Assembly: GCA_022787165.1 (NCBI GenBank)
Contig: JALFVL010000041.1
Location: 87,740 to 151,739, forward strand
Reading direction: 5' to 3'
Length of the DNA stretch: 64,000 nt
Source: Clostridiales bacterium
Lineage (GTDB): Bacteria; Bacillota; Clostridia; Christensenellales; Aristaeellaceae
The notes under the pieces were generated by a model that saw nothing but the letters and a program-made list of their open reading frames with translations, was not told where the DNA came from and made no database searches. The position numbers and the translations under genes were made by a program. Positions 8,324-17,331 of this stretch are shown here, one piece after another (the first letter of the stretch is position 1; every line of letters starts with the position of its first letter).

Positions 8324-11300
8324 TTAGTGTCCTGTGCCGTATGCCGTGAAGCCAAAATCGACATTCAGACAGGTCTGCCCGGACTGAAGGTTGATGACCT
8401 CCGTCTCTCCCGTCGCGGGATCCGCATCGCTGTCGATCTCGCCTAGCGGCGCGCCGAAGCGCTCCGTCAGCGTTCCGCCCTGCGTGTCGACGCGCAGGAC
8501 GTAGTTGCCCGGCCGCAGGTCAGCAAAGCGGTAGTAGCCGTATTCGTCGCTGACCGTCGTGGCGATCTCCTGCAAGGCGCTGCCCTCCGCCGCGCGAAGC
8601 AGCGTGACGCTCACGCCCGCAAGCAGCGGCTCCCGGTAGTCCTGCAGCCCATTGGCGTTTTCATCAAGCCAGACGCTGTCGCCAATCTCGCCCGGGCGGA
8701 TGCCGCCGACATTGACGTCCTTTCTCGTCTCGCCCATCGCAAGCTCAAACTCGTCCGTCGTGCCGGCGTTTCCGGGAACGACGGGGACGCTTGAAACGCC
8801 CGAATCCCCCGCGCTCTGATCGGCAAGCAGCATACCCTCCGGCAATGTGAAGCGTACAGCATAGCGCCCGTTTCGCAGCAGGCGGAAGGCATAGCTGCCG
8901 TCCTCTCCCACCTCGGCAGAATCGATTGTCCTGCCCTCCAGGAGCAGCTCCGCCATCACGCCCGTAAGCGCAGGCTCATTCGCGTCCATGCGTCCATCCG
9001 CATTTTCGTCGCTCCAGGCGCGGCCGGAAACGGTCGAGCCGATCACGGCGGGAATCGCATCCAGCGTCACCTTCTCGCCCATGGCGAGCGTCATTTCGCC
9101 GGTTTCCCCCTCCTGTGCGTCGGGATCAGCCAGCCTGAGCGCAACGCCCTGCGCAAAGAGTGCCCTCGAGGGCAGCGACACGCGCACGCGGTAGCTTCCC
9201 GGGCGCAGCGTGTCGAGTCGGAAAGCGCCCGCCTTGTCTGTGGAGGCCGTCGCCACGACCGTGCCGCCCTGCATCAGGGTGACCACAGCGTCGGCCAGAC
9301 CCTCCTCGTCCTCGCCACAGGCGCCGTCCAGGTTGGCATCCACGCGGAGCTGTCCCTCGATGACAGCCGGAGTGATGGCGCCCACGTCAAGCCCGGAGAC
9401 GCTTTCGCCCATCGCCAGCGCAAACCGCTGCGTCAGGCCCTCGCTGCTGTCGCTCTGTGCCACGGCGCTCTCGCCGTCCTTCGTGAAGATTCGTCCGTCG
9501 GGCAGCGCGATGCAAACCTGATATTCGCCCATACGGACGAAATCGATCGCGTATGCGCCCGTTTCGTCAGTGACGGCTGTGCGCAGCACCTCGCCGCTGA
9601 GCGCGTCGATCAGCGCGGCCTGCGCGCCCGCGACGCCGCGTTCCGACGTGCTCCTGCGTCCGTCATATTCGCTGTCCTCCCAGACGGTGCCGCTCACAAC
9701 GCCGACACCCACCGCACCGCAGTCAAGCTCCAGCTGGTTTTCGCCGGATATCACGGCAATCGCCCCGCTCGTCGCGCTCAGGGCGTCCGTCTGCGGCACG
9801 ATGCTCACGCGCCTGGTGCCCGCTGCGCTGCGGGCAAAGGCAAAACCATTTTCCAGCGTAAATGTCAGCGCCGCGTCGCCCGGCATCACGCCGTCAAAGC
9901 GGTATGCGCCATCCGCACCCGTAAAGGTCTCCATCGTCCTGCCCGCGTCGTTTCCGCTGAGCATGCTCAGCGTCACGCGCACGCCGGGAAGCCCCTCGCT
10001 GGTCGTCTGCCTGCGCCCGTCGTCATCTGCGTCATACCAGACCACGCCGCCCACGCTCGAGCTCATCAGCGCGCCGACGCGGATATCCGTCATTGCGCCG
10101 CCCATCGTCATCTCGCCCAGCTCAATGCGCTGGCTCAGGGAATCCGAATGCATCGCGGCAGAATCTCCGCCCTCTGCCGTATAGACATAGCCCTCCGGCA
10201 GCGTCACGGTCAGATCGTATTCGCCAGGCATCACGCCGCCGAACGAGAACGCGCCGGTTCTGGCCGTCTGCATCTGAGCGACCGGCGTTCCATCGGTGAG
10301 ACACAGCTCCACCGTCGCGCCGCGAAGGCCGCTCTCTTCCTCGCCCAGCCATCCGTCGTAGTCCGCGTCCGTCCAGATGACACCGCTGACGGTGCCCTGT
10401 GTCAGCAGACCATAGCCGATCTGATCCACATGAACGCCGCCCAGCAGCTCAAAGGAGGCCGAGTAGCCGTGTCCGTCGCGCGCGCTGTCAAGCGGCAGCG
10501 CGCCGCCCTGCATCGCGCCAGAGAAGACGTAGTCCTGCGGCGCGTCCACGCGCAGCATATAGCTGCCCGGGCGCAGCCCCGCAAAGCTGAAGCCGCCCTG
10601 ATCATTCGTCTGCGCGGTCGAGAGAATCGTCCTGCCCGTGCCATTCATCAGCTGCACGCTCACGCCCGCAAGCCCGCTCTCGTTCTCCGCGATCACGCCG
10701 TCATTGTCGGCATCCACCCAGATTTTGCCCGAGACATCGCTCAGGCGCACGACACCCGCGTCTGCGGTCGACACCGAGGTGCCCGCCGAGACGGTGATGC
10801 TTCGCGACATGCCCACCGACGTGTCGCTCCGCTGCACGCCGCCGCGCATCATCGTACGCTCCGTCGCGGAGAAGCCGCATTCGCCCTGCGCCGTAAACCG
10901 GACAAAATACCGTCCGGGCGCAAGTCCCTCAAAGATATAGCTGCCGTCCGCCTCCGTCTGCGTCTCTTCGATCACGGTGCCCTGCACGTCGAGCAGCTCC
11001 ACCAGGACGCCCTCGCAGGCCTCCTCCGTCTCACTGCGCGCCGCGTCATCATCGCTGTCGTCATAGACGATGCCGCCGATGGATCCGGAGAGCATGGCGC
11101 CGATATACAGATGCATGCCCGTCTGGCCCATCGTCAGGGCAAACGGCTCGCTGCTGCCGGTTGACAGCGCGCTCTGGGGTACGCAGCTCACCGGATACGA
11201 AGTCGTGGCAGCGTCGACGTTCTTCGTCGCACGCCAGAGCCCCGGCATCTGATAGGAGAGAACATATTCACCCGGGCTCACGCCCGCAAAAACGATGCTT

Positions 11301-14300
11301 CCATCCTCGCCGGTACGGTAGGTGACGGACTCGGCCTCCTCGCCGTCCTCCAGACGAATCAGCGAGATGCTCACGCCCTCCAGTCCTTCCTCGTAGGTGC
11401 TCTTCTGCCCATCCACATGCGTGTCCATGAAGACCGTCACGGTGAGCTGCGCCGGGAGCGTCACGCCCGCATCCAGCCCCTGCTTCTGCTCGCCCGGCGC
11501 AAGGTCAAAGACCCTGCTTCCGCCGCTCTGGGAGACCGCGCCGTAGACACAGGAGTCTGCGCCATGGCGCGTGAACGTCCATTCACCGCCCAGCTCGAAG
11601 AGAACGCTGTATTTGCCCGCGTAGAGACTGTCAAAGGCATATTCGCCTTGCGCATCCGTGATCGTCTCTGCGACCGGTTCGGTATGCCCATCCTGCGCCC
11701 GCAGAAGCACAACCTTCACGCCCGGGAGCGTCTGCGCCCCGGAAGCGATCACGCCGTCGCCGTCGTCATCCACGCGCACGGCGCCAGCAATGCTTCCTGC
11801 GCGCTCCCCGACAAGGCCGGCTTCGCCGCCGAGCAGGAAGGTATCGCCCTGGCTGAGGTTGACCGTGCTGAGGATCATCCCATCCTCAGCCTCCTCAAAG
11901 AGGAAGCCCGAGGGCACCTCGATGCTGACCTCATAGGTTCCCGGAAGCAGGGACGCGGCTCTGAATCCGCCCGTGTCGTCGGTCAGAATCACGACGGGCT
12001 CCTCGTCCGCATCCGCTCCGACCGCGCGAATCTCCACGCCAACGCCGCCCATACCCTCCAGGTCGCTTTCCGTGCGTTCAAAAATCCTGCCCTCGACTGC
12101 GGCAGCGTAGAGGCAACCCGCATGGACAACATAATCGGTATGATCGCCGTCAATCGTCAGGGGCGCACTCATCCCAAAGCGGGAATCCACAATACCACTG
12201 ACCTGATGCGCGCTGAAGCGGCTGCTTGAGGAGAAGACAACGCTCTCGCCCGCGTCAAACCGAACCGTGTAAACGCCGCTGGCGAGCGACGTAAACCTGT
12301 AGGTGCCCTGCGCGTCGGTGCGGCAGCTTTCCACGACGTCGCCGCTCTGCGAAAGCAGCTGCACCGTCAGGCCCGCGTAGCGCGACTTTTCCGACGCGTT
12401 CATCACACCGTCCGCGTTCTCGTCAAAGAAGACCGTGCCGGTGATGCGGCCGTCGCGTCCGGCCGACACGGTGCCAAAGGCCCCATCGCCCACCGCGTCA
12501 AACGCGATCTCCCGAGCGTCCGTCCGCAGGATCGTCTCCTCCCTGCCGCCAAAAGCCGTGCGGTAGATCAGCTTGCCCTCAAAGGACGCCTCGGCGCGCA
12601 GCGCTACCGTCTCTGACACGCCAGCGCGCACATTGAGCGTCACCTGGCCCGGCGCAAAGCCGTTTCCGGCAATCTCCTCGCCCGTCTGCGCGTTCAGATA
12701 CGTCACGCGGATGGCGCAGACGTCATCAGCAACATCCGCAAGGTTCACAGCTGTAGGCGCGCTGAGCACGCCCGTCATCCGCGCGTCCGAGGGCTGCCAG
12801 CCGCCGCCTGCCAGACAATATTCAACCCGCGCGAGGTATTCGCCGCCCTGCGCGTCCCCCGCCGCGCCCAGCACAACGTTGGCGACGTTGACGCGCGCGC
12901 CCGTCTGCGACGCGACACGAACGCTGACCTGGGGCGTTGTGAGCGTATCGCCAGGCTCAAGCTGGGCCAGATCGACGCTCACCAGCGTCAGCCCCTGCTC
13001 TCTGGCGGCATACAGATCCTCGATCGCCTCCAGCTCCTGCGACTGCGGAATGCGCGCGCAGGAAAAGGAAACAGGCGTGACATATCCACCCTGTGTCAGA
13101 TATGGCTCGATGACGACCGTCTGCTCAGCCGTTTCGCTGAGGGCGTAGCCCTGCGCAGCCTCCATCTGGCGCAGCGTATAGGTTCCTACGGGCACCGCCA
13201 TCGCGTTGCGATAGGCCTTCCCGTCCGGCGCGAAGGTCAGCACGGTCTCCCCGCTCTCGCCGTCAATCAACGCGTATTGTCCGCCCGCAACCAGCTCGCC
13301 GCTGTCCGCGTCGCGCTGCTCCAGCTCAAAGAAGCCCCTGTCGCTGGAGACGGCACACTCAAGCTTTGCCTGCTGCCCGGCGACCAGGCGAAGCTCGTGG
13401 TATTCCTCATCCGCGGCAAAGCCCTGCGCCGCGCCGAGCTCTTTGAAGTAATACGTCGTTCCCTCCAGCGAAGCCGGGAGCTTGAGCTTTGCGGCCTTGC
13501 CCTGCTCAATCTGCTCCGTCGTAACGTTGGACCAGAGCGTCGCCTGCGCGCCCTCCGTGGGATAGGGCTTCATCTGCCCATCCTCCATCGTATAGACGCC
13601 GTATTGTCCCGTCAGCGGAACGATATAGGCCTGCAGGCTGTCGCTGAACGTAAGGCCTGTCTTGAGGACGGTCACTTCCGCGTACTCCTCCAGCGGCACC
13701 TCCACGGCCGCAACCTCCGCGCCGGTGATGCTGACCGTTCTGTCCGCCGCCAGCGTATAGCCTGCCGGCAGCTGCGTCTGACGCAGCAGATAGGTGCCTG
13801 CCGGCAGTGCGCCCGCGTAGAACGCCCCGTCCTGCATGGTCAGGTCAGTCACGGCGCCCGAGGTATCCGCCAGCTCAAAGCGAATCTGCGCCAGCAGCTC
13901 GTCGCTCAAGTCGCTGCCCGTCATCCGCACGCGAATGCCGCCCAGCACATCCGACGCCGTCAGCTCCCCCTCGGTCATCGTCTCATTTTCTGTCGCAAAG
14001 CGCAGCGCCTCGCCCGCCCGGCAATTCTCCGGCAGGCTGTCCGCGTCAAGCTGGGCGATATATTCGCCCGCCGGCAGCGCAGTGCGCACGCTTCCATCCG
14101 CATCGGCAGCCAGCATGACGCCAAGCTCGGTCATGCTCTGCCCTTCCACGCGGTAAAGGCGGACATGCACCCCAGGCATCGCCGCGAAGATTTCGCCACC
14201 GCGGTCGTCCAGGCTCTTTTTGCGCACGGTCAGGCGCACCTCGCCATAGCGCTCATGGACGATCTGCACGCGCAGCGCCTCGCCTGCTGTGGCATTCACG

Positions 14301-16120
14301 CTGTAAACCGGCGCGGCGTCGCAGCTCTGCGGCGCAGTCAGCGTCTCCACGCGCACCTCGCCTGCTGCCAGCAGCGGTGTCACCGCCTCGCCGCTCTCGT
14401 CGCAAACGACCTGCATCGTGCTGCCCGTGCTGTCCGTGACGTTGTAAACCGCGCCGGACACGGGCGTGCCGTCAACGCCGACTGAAGAGAGGATCAGCCG
14501 CGTCCTGCTGTCGCAGAACACGACGGCCTCGTCCATCGCCGGCAGCTCAAAGGGCAGGGACACCGCCTGCACGCCAAGCGAATTCGCGGTCTGTCCGTCC
14601 ATTCTCAGCACATAGGTACCGCTCAGCGCTTCGATTTGCGCGTATCCATCCAGCGCGTCCACATCGGCGGCCACCGCACCCTGTTCATCGATCAGCTCAA
14701 GCTCGAGCGGCGCCTCCAGGCGCGTCTGCTCCGCCTCGCCCCGCTCGTCAATCCGCTGCGCGACGACCTCGAACGTTCCGCGCTCGCGGGTCAGCAGCTC
14801 CGCCGTAACGCGCGTCGCCGCGCCGGCATCGACCTTCAAAAGCAGACCGTCGGTCTGTCTGCTCTCCTCTCCGGCGCAGGAGAGCATGCCAAGCTCCATG
14901 TTTTCCGGCAACTCAAACGCGCTCACGCGGTATTCTCCCGGCGTCAGCGCGCAGGAGACCGCTTCGCCGTCCGCGTTGAACGCAAACGGGCCGAAGCTCT
15001 CCCCCGTCCATTCGTTTTGCAGCGTGACGCTGCCGCCCTGAATCCTTTCAGCGGTCTGCGCCTGCACGGCGATGCGTCCCGTCGGCTCCATCGCCGCCAG
15101 ATCGATCATCGTCGACGATCCGCTCTCGACGATCATCTGGCCCATCTCAATGGGCAGCACAGCGCCGCAATCCCCCTCGTAAGAGAAGCGGACAAGATAG
15201 CTGCCCTCCAGCAGCGACGCTTGGGCAAATCCTTCTTCGTCCGTGACGATGCTCAGCGGCTCGCTGCCCTCGCGCTCAATCTCCATGCGCACGCCTGCAA
15301 GCGGCACATTCGTCTCCTCACCGTAGTCATCGATGCCCGTCAGGCGCATCCGCAGCTGCACGGTGCCGCTGGCCGGATGCTCAAAGACCACACGGGTGCG
15401 CGTCGCCGGCTGAACCTGCACAGTCAGCTCGCCGGGCTCCTGCGCCTGTCCATCAACCGTCGCGCTCAGCGCAGGATACACGCTCTCCGGCAAGGCGCTC
15501 TCGCGAATCGTCAGCGTCTGCGTGCCGGTTCTGTCCGCGGGCAGAGCGAACGCATGGCTGCCGTCGACCGTCTGCGTCTGCGATGCGCCATCCTCCGTGA
15601 CAACCGTCAGCTCGACGCCCTCCAGCGGCGTGCCCAGCGAGTCGACCACGCTGACGAGCACCTCGCCGCTCATCGCGTTGGACACGACGATCTCCTCGCC
15701 GGTCACGGGAATCGGCTCCCGGTCAAAGGCATAGCCTGCCGGCGCGCTCTCCTGAATCAGATAGAACTCCATGTCCTCAGGCAGGGTGAAGCAGATCGGT
15801 TCCTCGCCCGTGCGCACGACCATCGCCTTGCTTGGGTAGAGCGGATTGGCCCAGCGGACCATCTCCCCGCTCCCGGAGCGGACATACACGCCGAATTCGC
15901 ATCCGGCGAGGCTGTCGATCATCCCGGGCGCGTCGCTGTCCTGAGAGAGCGAGAGCGCCTGCACGCGCAGGCTGATGCGGCCAGTCTGCTGCAGGGTACT
16001 CATCGCCGGGACATAGACATAGTCGCCCAGCTTCTTCTCCTGCGCCCCTACCGCCGGGGCAAACAAAAGCAGGGCCGACGCCATCAGCGCCGCGCCTGTT
16101 CTGACAACATGCTTGTTCAT
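8324..16120 (-). CDS. Giant secreted repeat protein with Cna-B/SdrD-B-like domains
   Basis: A 2598-aa surface/secreted protein. The ATG at 16118-16120 has GGAGG ahead of it and starts a signal peptide (MNKHVVRTG, hydrophobic core, VGAQE). Residues about 30-1215 are a series of prealbumin/Cna-B-like beta domains. From about 1215 to the end I count 12 SdrD-B-like repeats with the pattern V-W-x-D-x-D-x-DG...GL-x-GV-x-V-x-L...G-x-Y-x-F-x-L-x-PG-x-Y. Their DxDxDG loops (for example DENADG, DADNDG, DADDDG) are likely Ca2+-binding. The protein ends in the last repeat (VDFGFTAYGTGH). There is no LPXTG signal, membrane anchor, SLH or cell-wall-binding domain. It is likely an adhesin or scaffold; how it is retained is unknown. 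It is monocistronic, with its own promoter and terminator. Confidence 0.85.
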   Translation of the reverse strand: MNKHVVRTGAALMASALLLFAPAVGAQEKKLGDYVYVPAMSTLQQTGRISLRVQALSLSQDSDAPGMIDSLAGCEFGVYVRSGSGEMVRWANPLYPSKAMVVRTGEEPICFTLPEDMEFYLIQESAPAGYAFDREPIPVTGEEIVVSNAMSGEVLVSVVDSLGTPLEGVELTVVTEDGASQTQTVDGSHAFALPADRTGTQTLTIRESALPESVYPALSATVDGQAQEPGELTVQVQPATRTRVVFEHPASGTVQLRMRLTGIDDYGEETNVPLAGVRMEIEREGSEPLSIVTDEEGFAQASLLEGSYLVRFSYEGDCGAVLPIEMGQMIVESGSSTMIDLAAMEPTGRIAVQAQTAERIQGGSVTLQNEWTGESFGPFAFNADGEAVSCALTPGEYRVSAFELPENMELGMLSCAGEESRQTDGLLLKVDAGAATRVTAELLTRERGTFEVVAQRIDERGEAEQTRLEAPLELELIDEQGAVAADVDALDGYAQIEALSGTYVLRMDGQTANSLGVQAVSLPFELPAMDEAVVFCDSRTRLILSSVGVDGTPVSGAVYNVTDSTGSTMQVVCDESGEAVTPLLAAGEVRVETLTAPQSCDAAPVYSVNATAGEALRVQIVHERYGEVRLTVRKKSLDDRGGEIFAAMPGVHVRLYRVEGQSMTELGVMLAADADGSVRTALPAGEYIAQLDADSLPENCRAGEALRFATENETMTEGELTASDVLGGIRVRMTGSDLSDELLAQIRFELADTSGAVTDLTMQDGAFYAGALPAGTYLLRQTQLPAGYTLAADRTVSITGAEVAAVEVPLEEYAEVTVLKTGLTFSDSLQAYIVPLTGQYGVYTMEDGQMKPYPTEGAQATLWSNVTTEQIEQGKAAKLKLPASLEGTTYYFKELGAAQGFAADEEYHELRLVAGQQAKLECAVSSDRGFFELEQRDADSGELVAGGQYALIDGESGETVLTFAPDGKAYRNAMAVPVGTYTLRQMEAAQGYALSETAEQTVVIEPYLTQGGYVTPVSFSCARIPQSQELEAIEDLYAAREQGLTLVSVDLAQLEPGDTLTTPQVSVRVASQTGARVNVANVVLGAAGDAQGGEYLARVEYCLAGGGWQPSDARMTGVLSAPTAVNLADVADDVCAIRVTYLNAQTGEEIAGNGFAPGQVTLNVRAGVSETVALRAEASFEGKLIYRTAFGGREETILRTDAREIAFDAVGDGAFGTVSAGRDGRITGTVFFDENADGVMNASEKSRYAGLTVQLLSQSGDVVESCRTDAQGTYRFTSLASGVYTVRFDAGESVVFSSSSRFSAHQVSGIVDSRFGMSAPLTIDGDHTDYVVHAGCLYAAAVEGRIFERTESDLEGMGGVGVEIRAVGADADEEPVVILTDDTGGFRAASLLPGTYEVSIEVPSGFLFEEAEDGMILSTVNLSQGDTFLLGGEAGLVGERAGSIAGAVRVDDDGDGVIASGAQTLPGVKVVLLRAQDGHTEPVAETITDAQGEYAFDSLYAGKYSVLFELGGEWTFTRHGADSCVYGAVSQSGGSRVFDLAPGEQKQGLDAGVTLPAQLTVTVFMDTHVDGQKSTYEEGLEGVSISLIRLEDGEEAESVTYRTGEDGSIVFAGVSPGEYVLSYQMPGLWRATKNVDAATTSYPVSCVPQSALSTGSSEPFALTMGQTGMHLYIGAMLSGSIGGIVYDDSDDDAARSETEEACEGVLVELLDVQGTVIEETQTEADGSYIFEGLAPGRYFVRFTAQGECGFSATERTMMRGGVQRSDTSVGMSRSITVSAGTSVSTADAGVVRLSDVSGKIWVDADNDGVIAENESGLAGVSVQLMNGTGRTILSTAQTNDQGGFSFAGLRPGSYMLRVDAPQDYVFSGAMQGGALPLDSARDGHGYSASFELLGGVHVDQIGYGLLTQGTVSGVIWTDADYDGWLGEEESGLRGATVELCLTDGTPVAQMQTARTGAFSFGGVMPGEYDLTVTLPEGYVYTAEGGDSAAMHSDSLSQRIELGEMTMGGAMTDIRVGALMSSSVGGVVWYDADDDGRRQTTSEGLPGVRVTLSMLSGNDAGRTMETFTGADGAYRFDGVMPGDAALTFTLENGFAFARSAAGTRRVSIVPQTDALSATSGAIAVISGENQLELDCGAVGVGVVSGTVWEDSEYDGRRSTSERGVAGAQAALIDALSGEVLRTAVTDETGAYAIDFVRMGEYQVCIALPDGRIFTKDGESAVAQSDSSEGLTQRFALAMGESVSGLDVGAITPAVIEGQLRVDANLDGACGEDEEGLADAVVTLMQGGTVVATASTDKAGAFRLDTLRPGSYRVRVSLPSRALFAQGVALRLADPDAQEGETGEMTLAMGEKVTLDAIPAVIGSTVSGRAWSDENADGRMDANEPALTGVMAELLLEGRTIDSAEVGEDGSYAFRLLRNGRYAVRFTLPEGMLLADQSAGDSGVSSVPVVPGNAGTTDEFELAMGETRKDVNVGGIRPGEIGDSVWLDENANGLQDYREPLLAGVSVTLLRAAEGSALQEIATTVSDEYGYYRFADLRPGNYVLRVDTQGGTLTERFGAPLGEIDSDADPATGETEVINLQSGQTCLNVDFGFTAYGTGH

Positions 16121-16166
16121 TTGATATCCTCCGCAAAGCAGGGTAATCCATGATGAATTGACTTCA

Positions 16167-16195
16167 ATTTTAATCCATAAGGCGGGTCTTGTCAA
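16167..16195 (-). promoter_or_regulatory. Promoter of the giant repeat-protein gene
   Basis: On the minus strand TTGACA (16190-16195), 17-base spacer, TAAAAT (16167-16172): a perfect -35 with a near-consensus -10, about 45 nt before the ATG. Confidence 0.8.
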
Positions 16196-16217
16196 GGAAA
16201 CCGAATTGTGTTATCCT
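16189..16217 (+). promoter_or_regulatory. Possible promoter of the thioesterase gene, overlapping the divergent promoter
   Basis: TTGTCA (16189-16194), 17-base spacer, TATCCT (16212-16217) on the plus strand. Its -35 box shares the same bases as the -35 of the divergent giant gene, so only one polymerase could occupy the site at a time. Confidence 0.45.
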
Positions 16218-16245
16218 TGTTGCGGGTTCATGAGGAGGCTTTTCT

Positions 16246-16986
16246 ATGGAAAAAACATATACGGAATCCTTTGTCGTTCGCTCCACTGACTGTGATCAGT
16301 TCAGAAAAATGCGGCTGGACGCGCTCTTTACCGCCATGCAGGAGGGCGGCGAGCATCATGCCCATCTTCTGGGCGTCGGCCATGCCGAAATGCTCGGGCG
16401 AGGGCTGTTTTTTGTCCTCACCCGCATCCATGTCTCGATGCTGCGCGCGCCGCGCGCCGGTGAAACCGTCGTCCATCAGACGTGGCCGGGCAATGCCAAC
16501 CGCTTCTTCTGTCCGCGCTACCACGTCTTCACACTGGAGGACGGCACGCCGCTCGTCGCTGCCGGTTCGCTGTGGGTCATGCTCGACGTCAACCAGCGCC
16601 AGATCGTCAGCCCGGAGAAGGTTGAGCTCAACTTTCCGGACAACAGCGATCTCCCGGCCCCTATCAGCATTCAAATGCGGCTGCCCACGCTGCGCAATGA
16701 GCCGCTGACCAGCGTGCGCACGCCGGTCTACTCCGAGTTTGACATCAACGGCCATGTCAACAACGCCAAATACATCGCCTGGCTGTGCGACGCGCTTGGC
16801 CGCGAGACCTTTGAGCACGCGATTATCGGTGACCTGGTCGCCGGCTATGAGCGCGAAATTCGCGAGGAAACGCCGATGAATCTTCAGCTTTCCCGGGATG
16901 GAGAAGCCTTCTCCTTCAAGGTCTGCTCCCAGGGGGGCGACAAACACTTTGTTGCCGGCGGAACGCTGCGGGAGGAATCTCTATGA
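16246..16986 (+). CDS. Acyl-ACP thioesterase (double hot-dog)
   Basis: Hydrolyses acyl-ACP to free fatty acid (acyl-ACP thioesterase family, Pfam Acyl-ACP_TE). The 246-aa length and two hot-dog halves fit the bacterial members. The second half carries the characteristic DINGHVNNAKYIAW block near residue 165, and the first half opens with the FVVRSTDCD and QEGGEHHA blocks. GAGGAGG lies upstream of the ATG. The stop codon overlaps the start of a Nif11-like small gene (ATGA), so the pair is translationally coupled. Free fatty acid released here could be reactivated by a Fak system such as the fakA at 26424-28115 (inference). Confidence 0.88.
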   Translation: MEKTYTESFVVRSTDCDQFRKMRLDALFTAMQEGGEHHAHLLGVGHAEMLGRGLFFVLTRIHVSMLRAPRAGETVVHQTWPGNANRFFCPRYHVFTLEDGTPLVAAGSLWVMLDVNQRQIVSPEKVELNFPDNSDLPAPISIQMRLPTLRNEPLTSVRTPVYSEFDINGHVNNAKYIAWLCDALGRETFEHAIIGDLVAGYEREIREETPMNLQLSRDGEAFSFKVCSQGGDKHFVAGGTLREESL

Positions 16987-17252
16987 ACGACACGCTTTTG
17001 GCTCTGCGCGAACGCGCGCTTTCCGATCCCGCCTTCCGCGCGGCGCTGCTGGCCACGCGCAGCGCCGCCGACCCGCTCAGCGCGCTGTGTGATTTTGCGA
17101 CGCAGAACGGTTTTCCGCTGACGCTGGGCGACGTGATTTCCGACGGAGAGGAATTCTCCTGCAACCAGACGAAGTCGACCAACGGCGGTAATCCCCTACC
17201 CTACGACTGCTTTGACGACGCCTACGAAATGTTCTTCGCTTCCATCGAATGA
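16983..17252 (+). CDS. Nif11-like small protein (possible RiPP-type leader or orphan regulator)
   Basis: 89 aa. The N-terminal half (residues 4-50) matches the Nif11/nitrile-hydratase-alpha-like leader pattern: an amphipathic helix containing LSDPAFRAALLA, then LCDFATQNGFPLTLGDV, corresponding to the family's A-x-x-x-GF-x-(FIL)-T-x-x-(ED)(LI) block. The C-terminal half is acidic and less regular, and it contains an NGG that could serve as a double-glycine site ahead of a 20-residue tail with one Cys (PLPYDCFDDAYEMF). No maturase, transporter or peptidase gene lies nearby. The start ATG overlaps the thioesterase stop by 4 nt. It could be a genuine RiPP precursor acted on in trans, or a non-RiPP Nif11 protein. 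Confidence 0.6.
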   Translation: MNDTLLALRERALSDPAFRAALLATRSAADPLSALCDFATQNGFPLTLGDVISDGEEFSCNQTKSTNGGNPLPYDCFDDAYEMFFASIE

Positions 17253-17285
17253 GGTTGTCGATACGACTGGCAGTTTCTGATATCA

Positions 17286-17323
17286 AAAGGCGGCGAGCAG
17301 CTTTCCTGCTCACCGCCTTTTTT
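17286..17323. terminator. Bidirectional terminator
   Basis: AAAGGCGGCGAGCAG (17286-17300) pairs with CTGCTCACCGCCTTTTTT (17306-17323) around a CTTTC loop. A-run and T-run flanks suit both the upstream plus-strand pair and the convergent gene at 17332. Confidence 0.85.
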
Positions 17324-17331
17324 GTCGAACA

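Noticed and set aside
10148..16153. Several 270-505-codon plus-strand frames
   Set aside because: All lie opposite the giant repeat gene and reflect its regular codon pattern; none has a ribosome binding site or domain.
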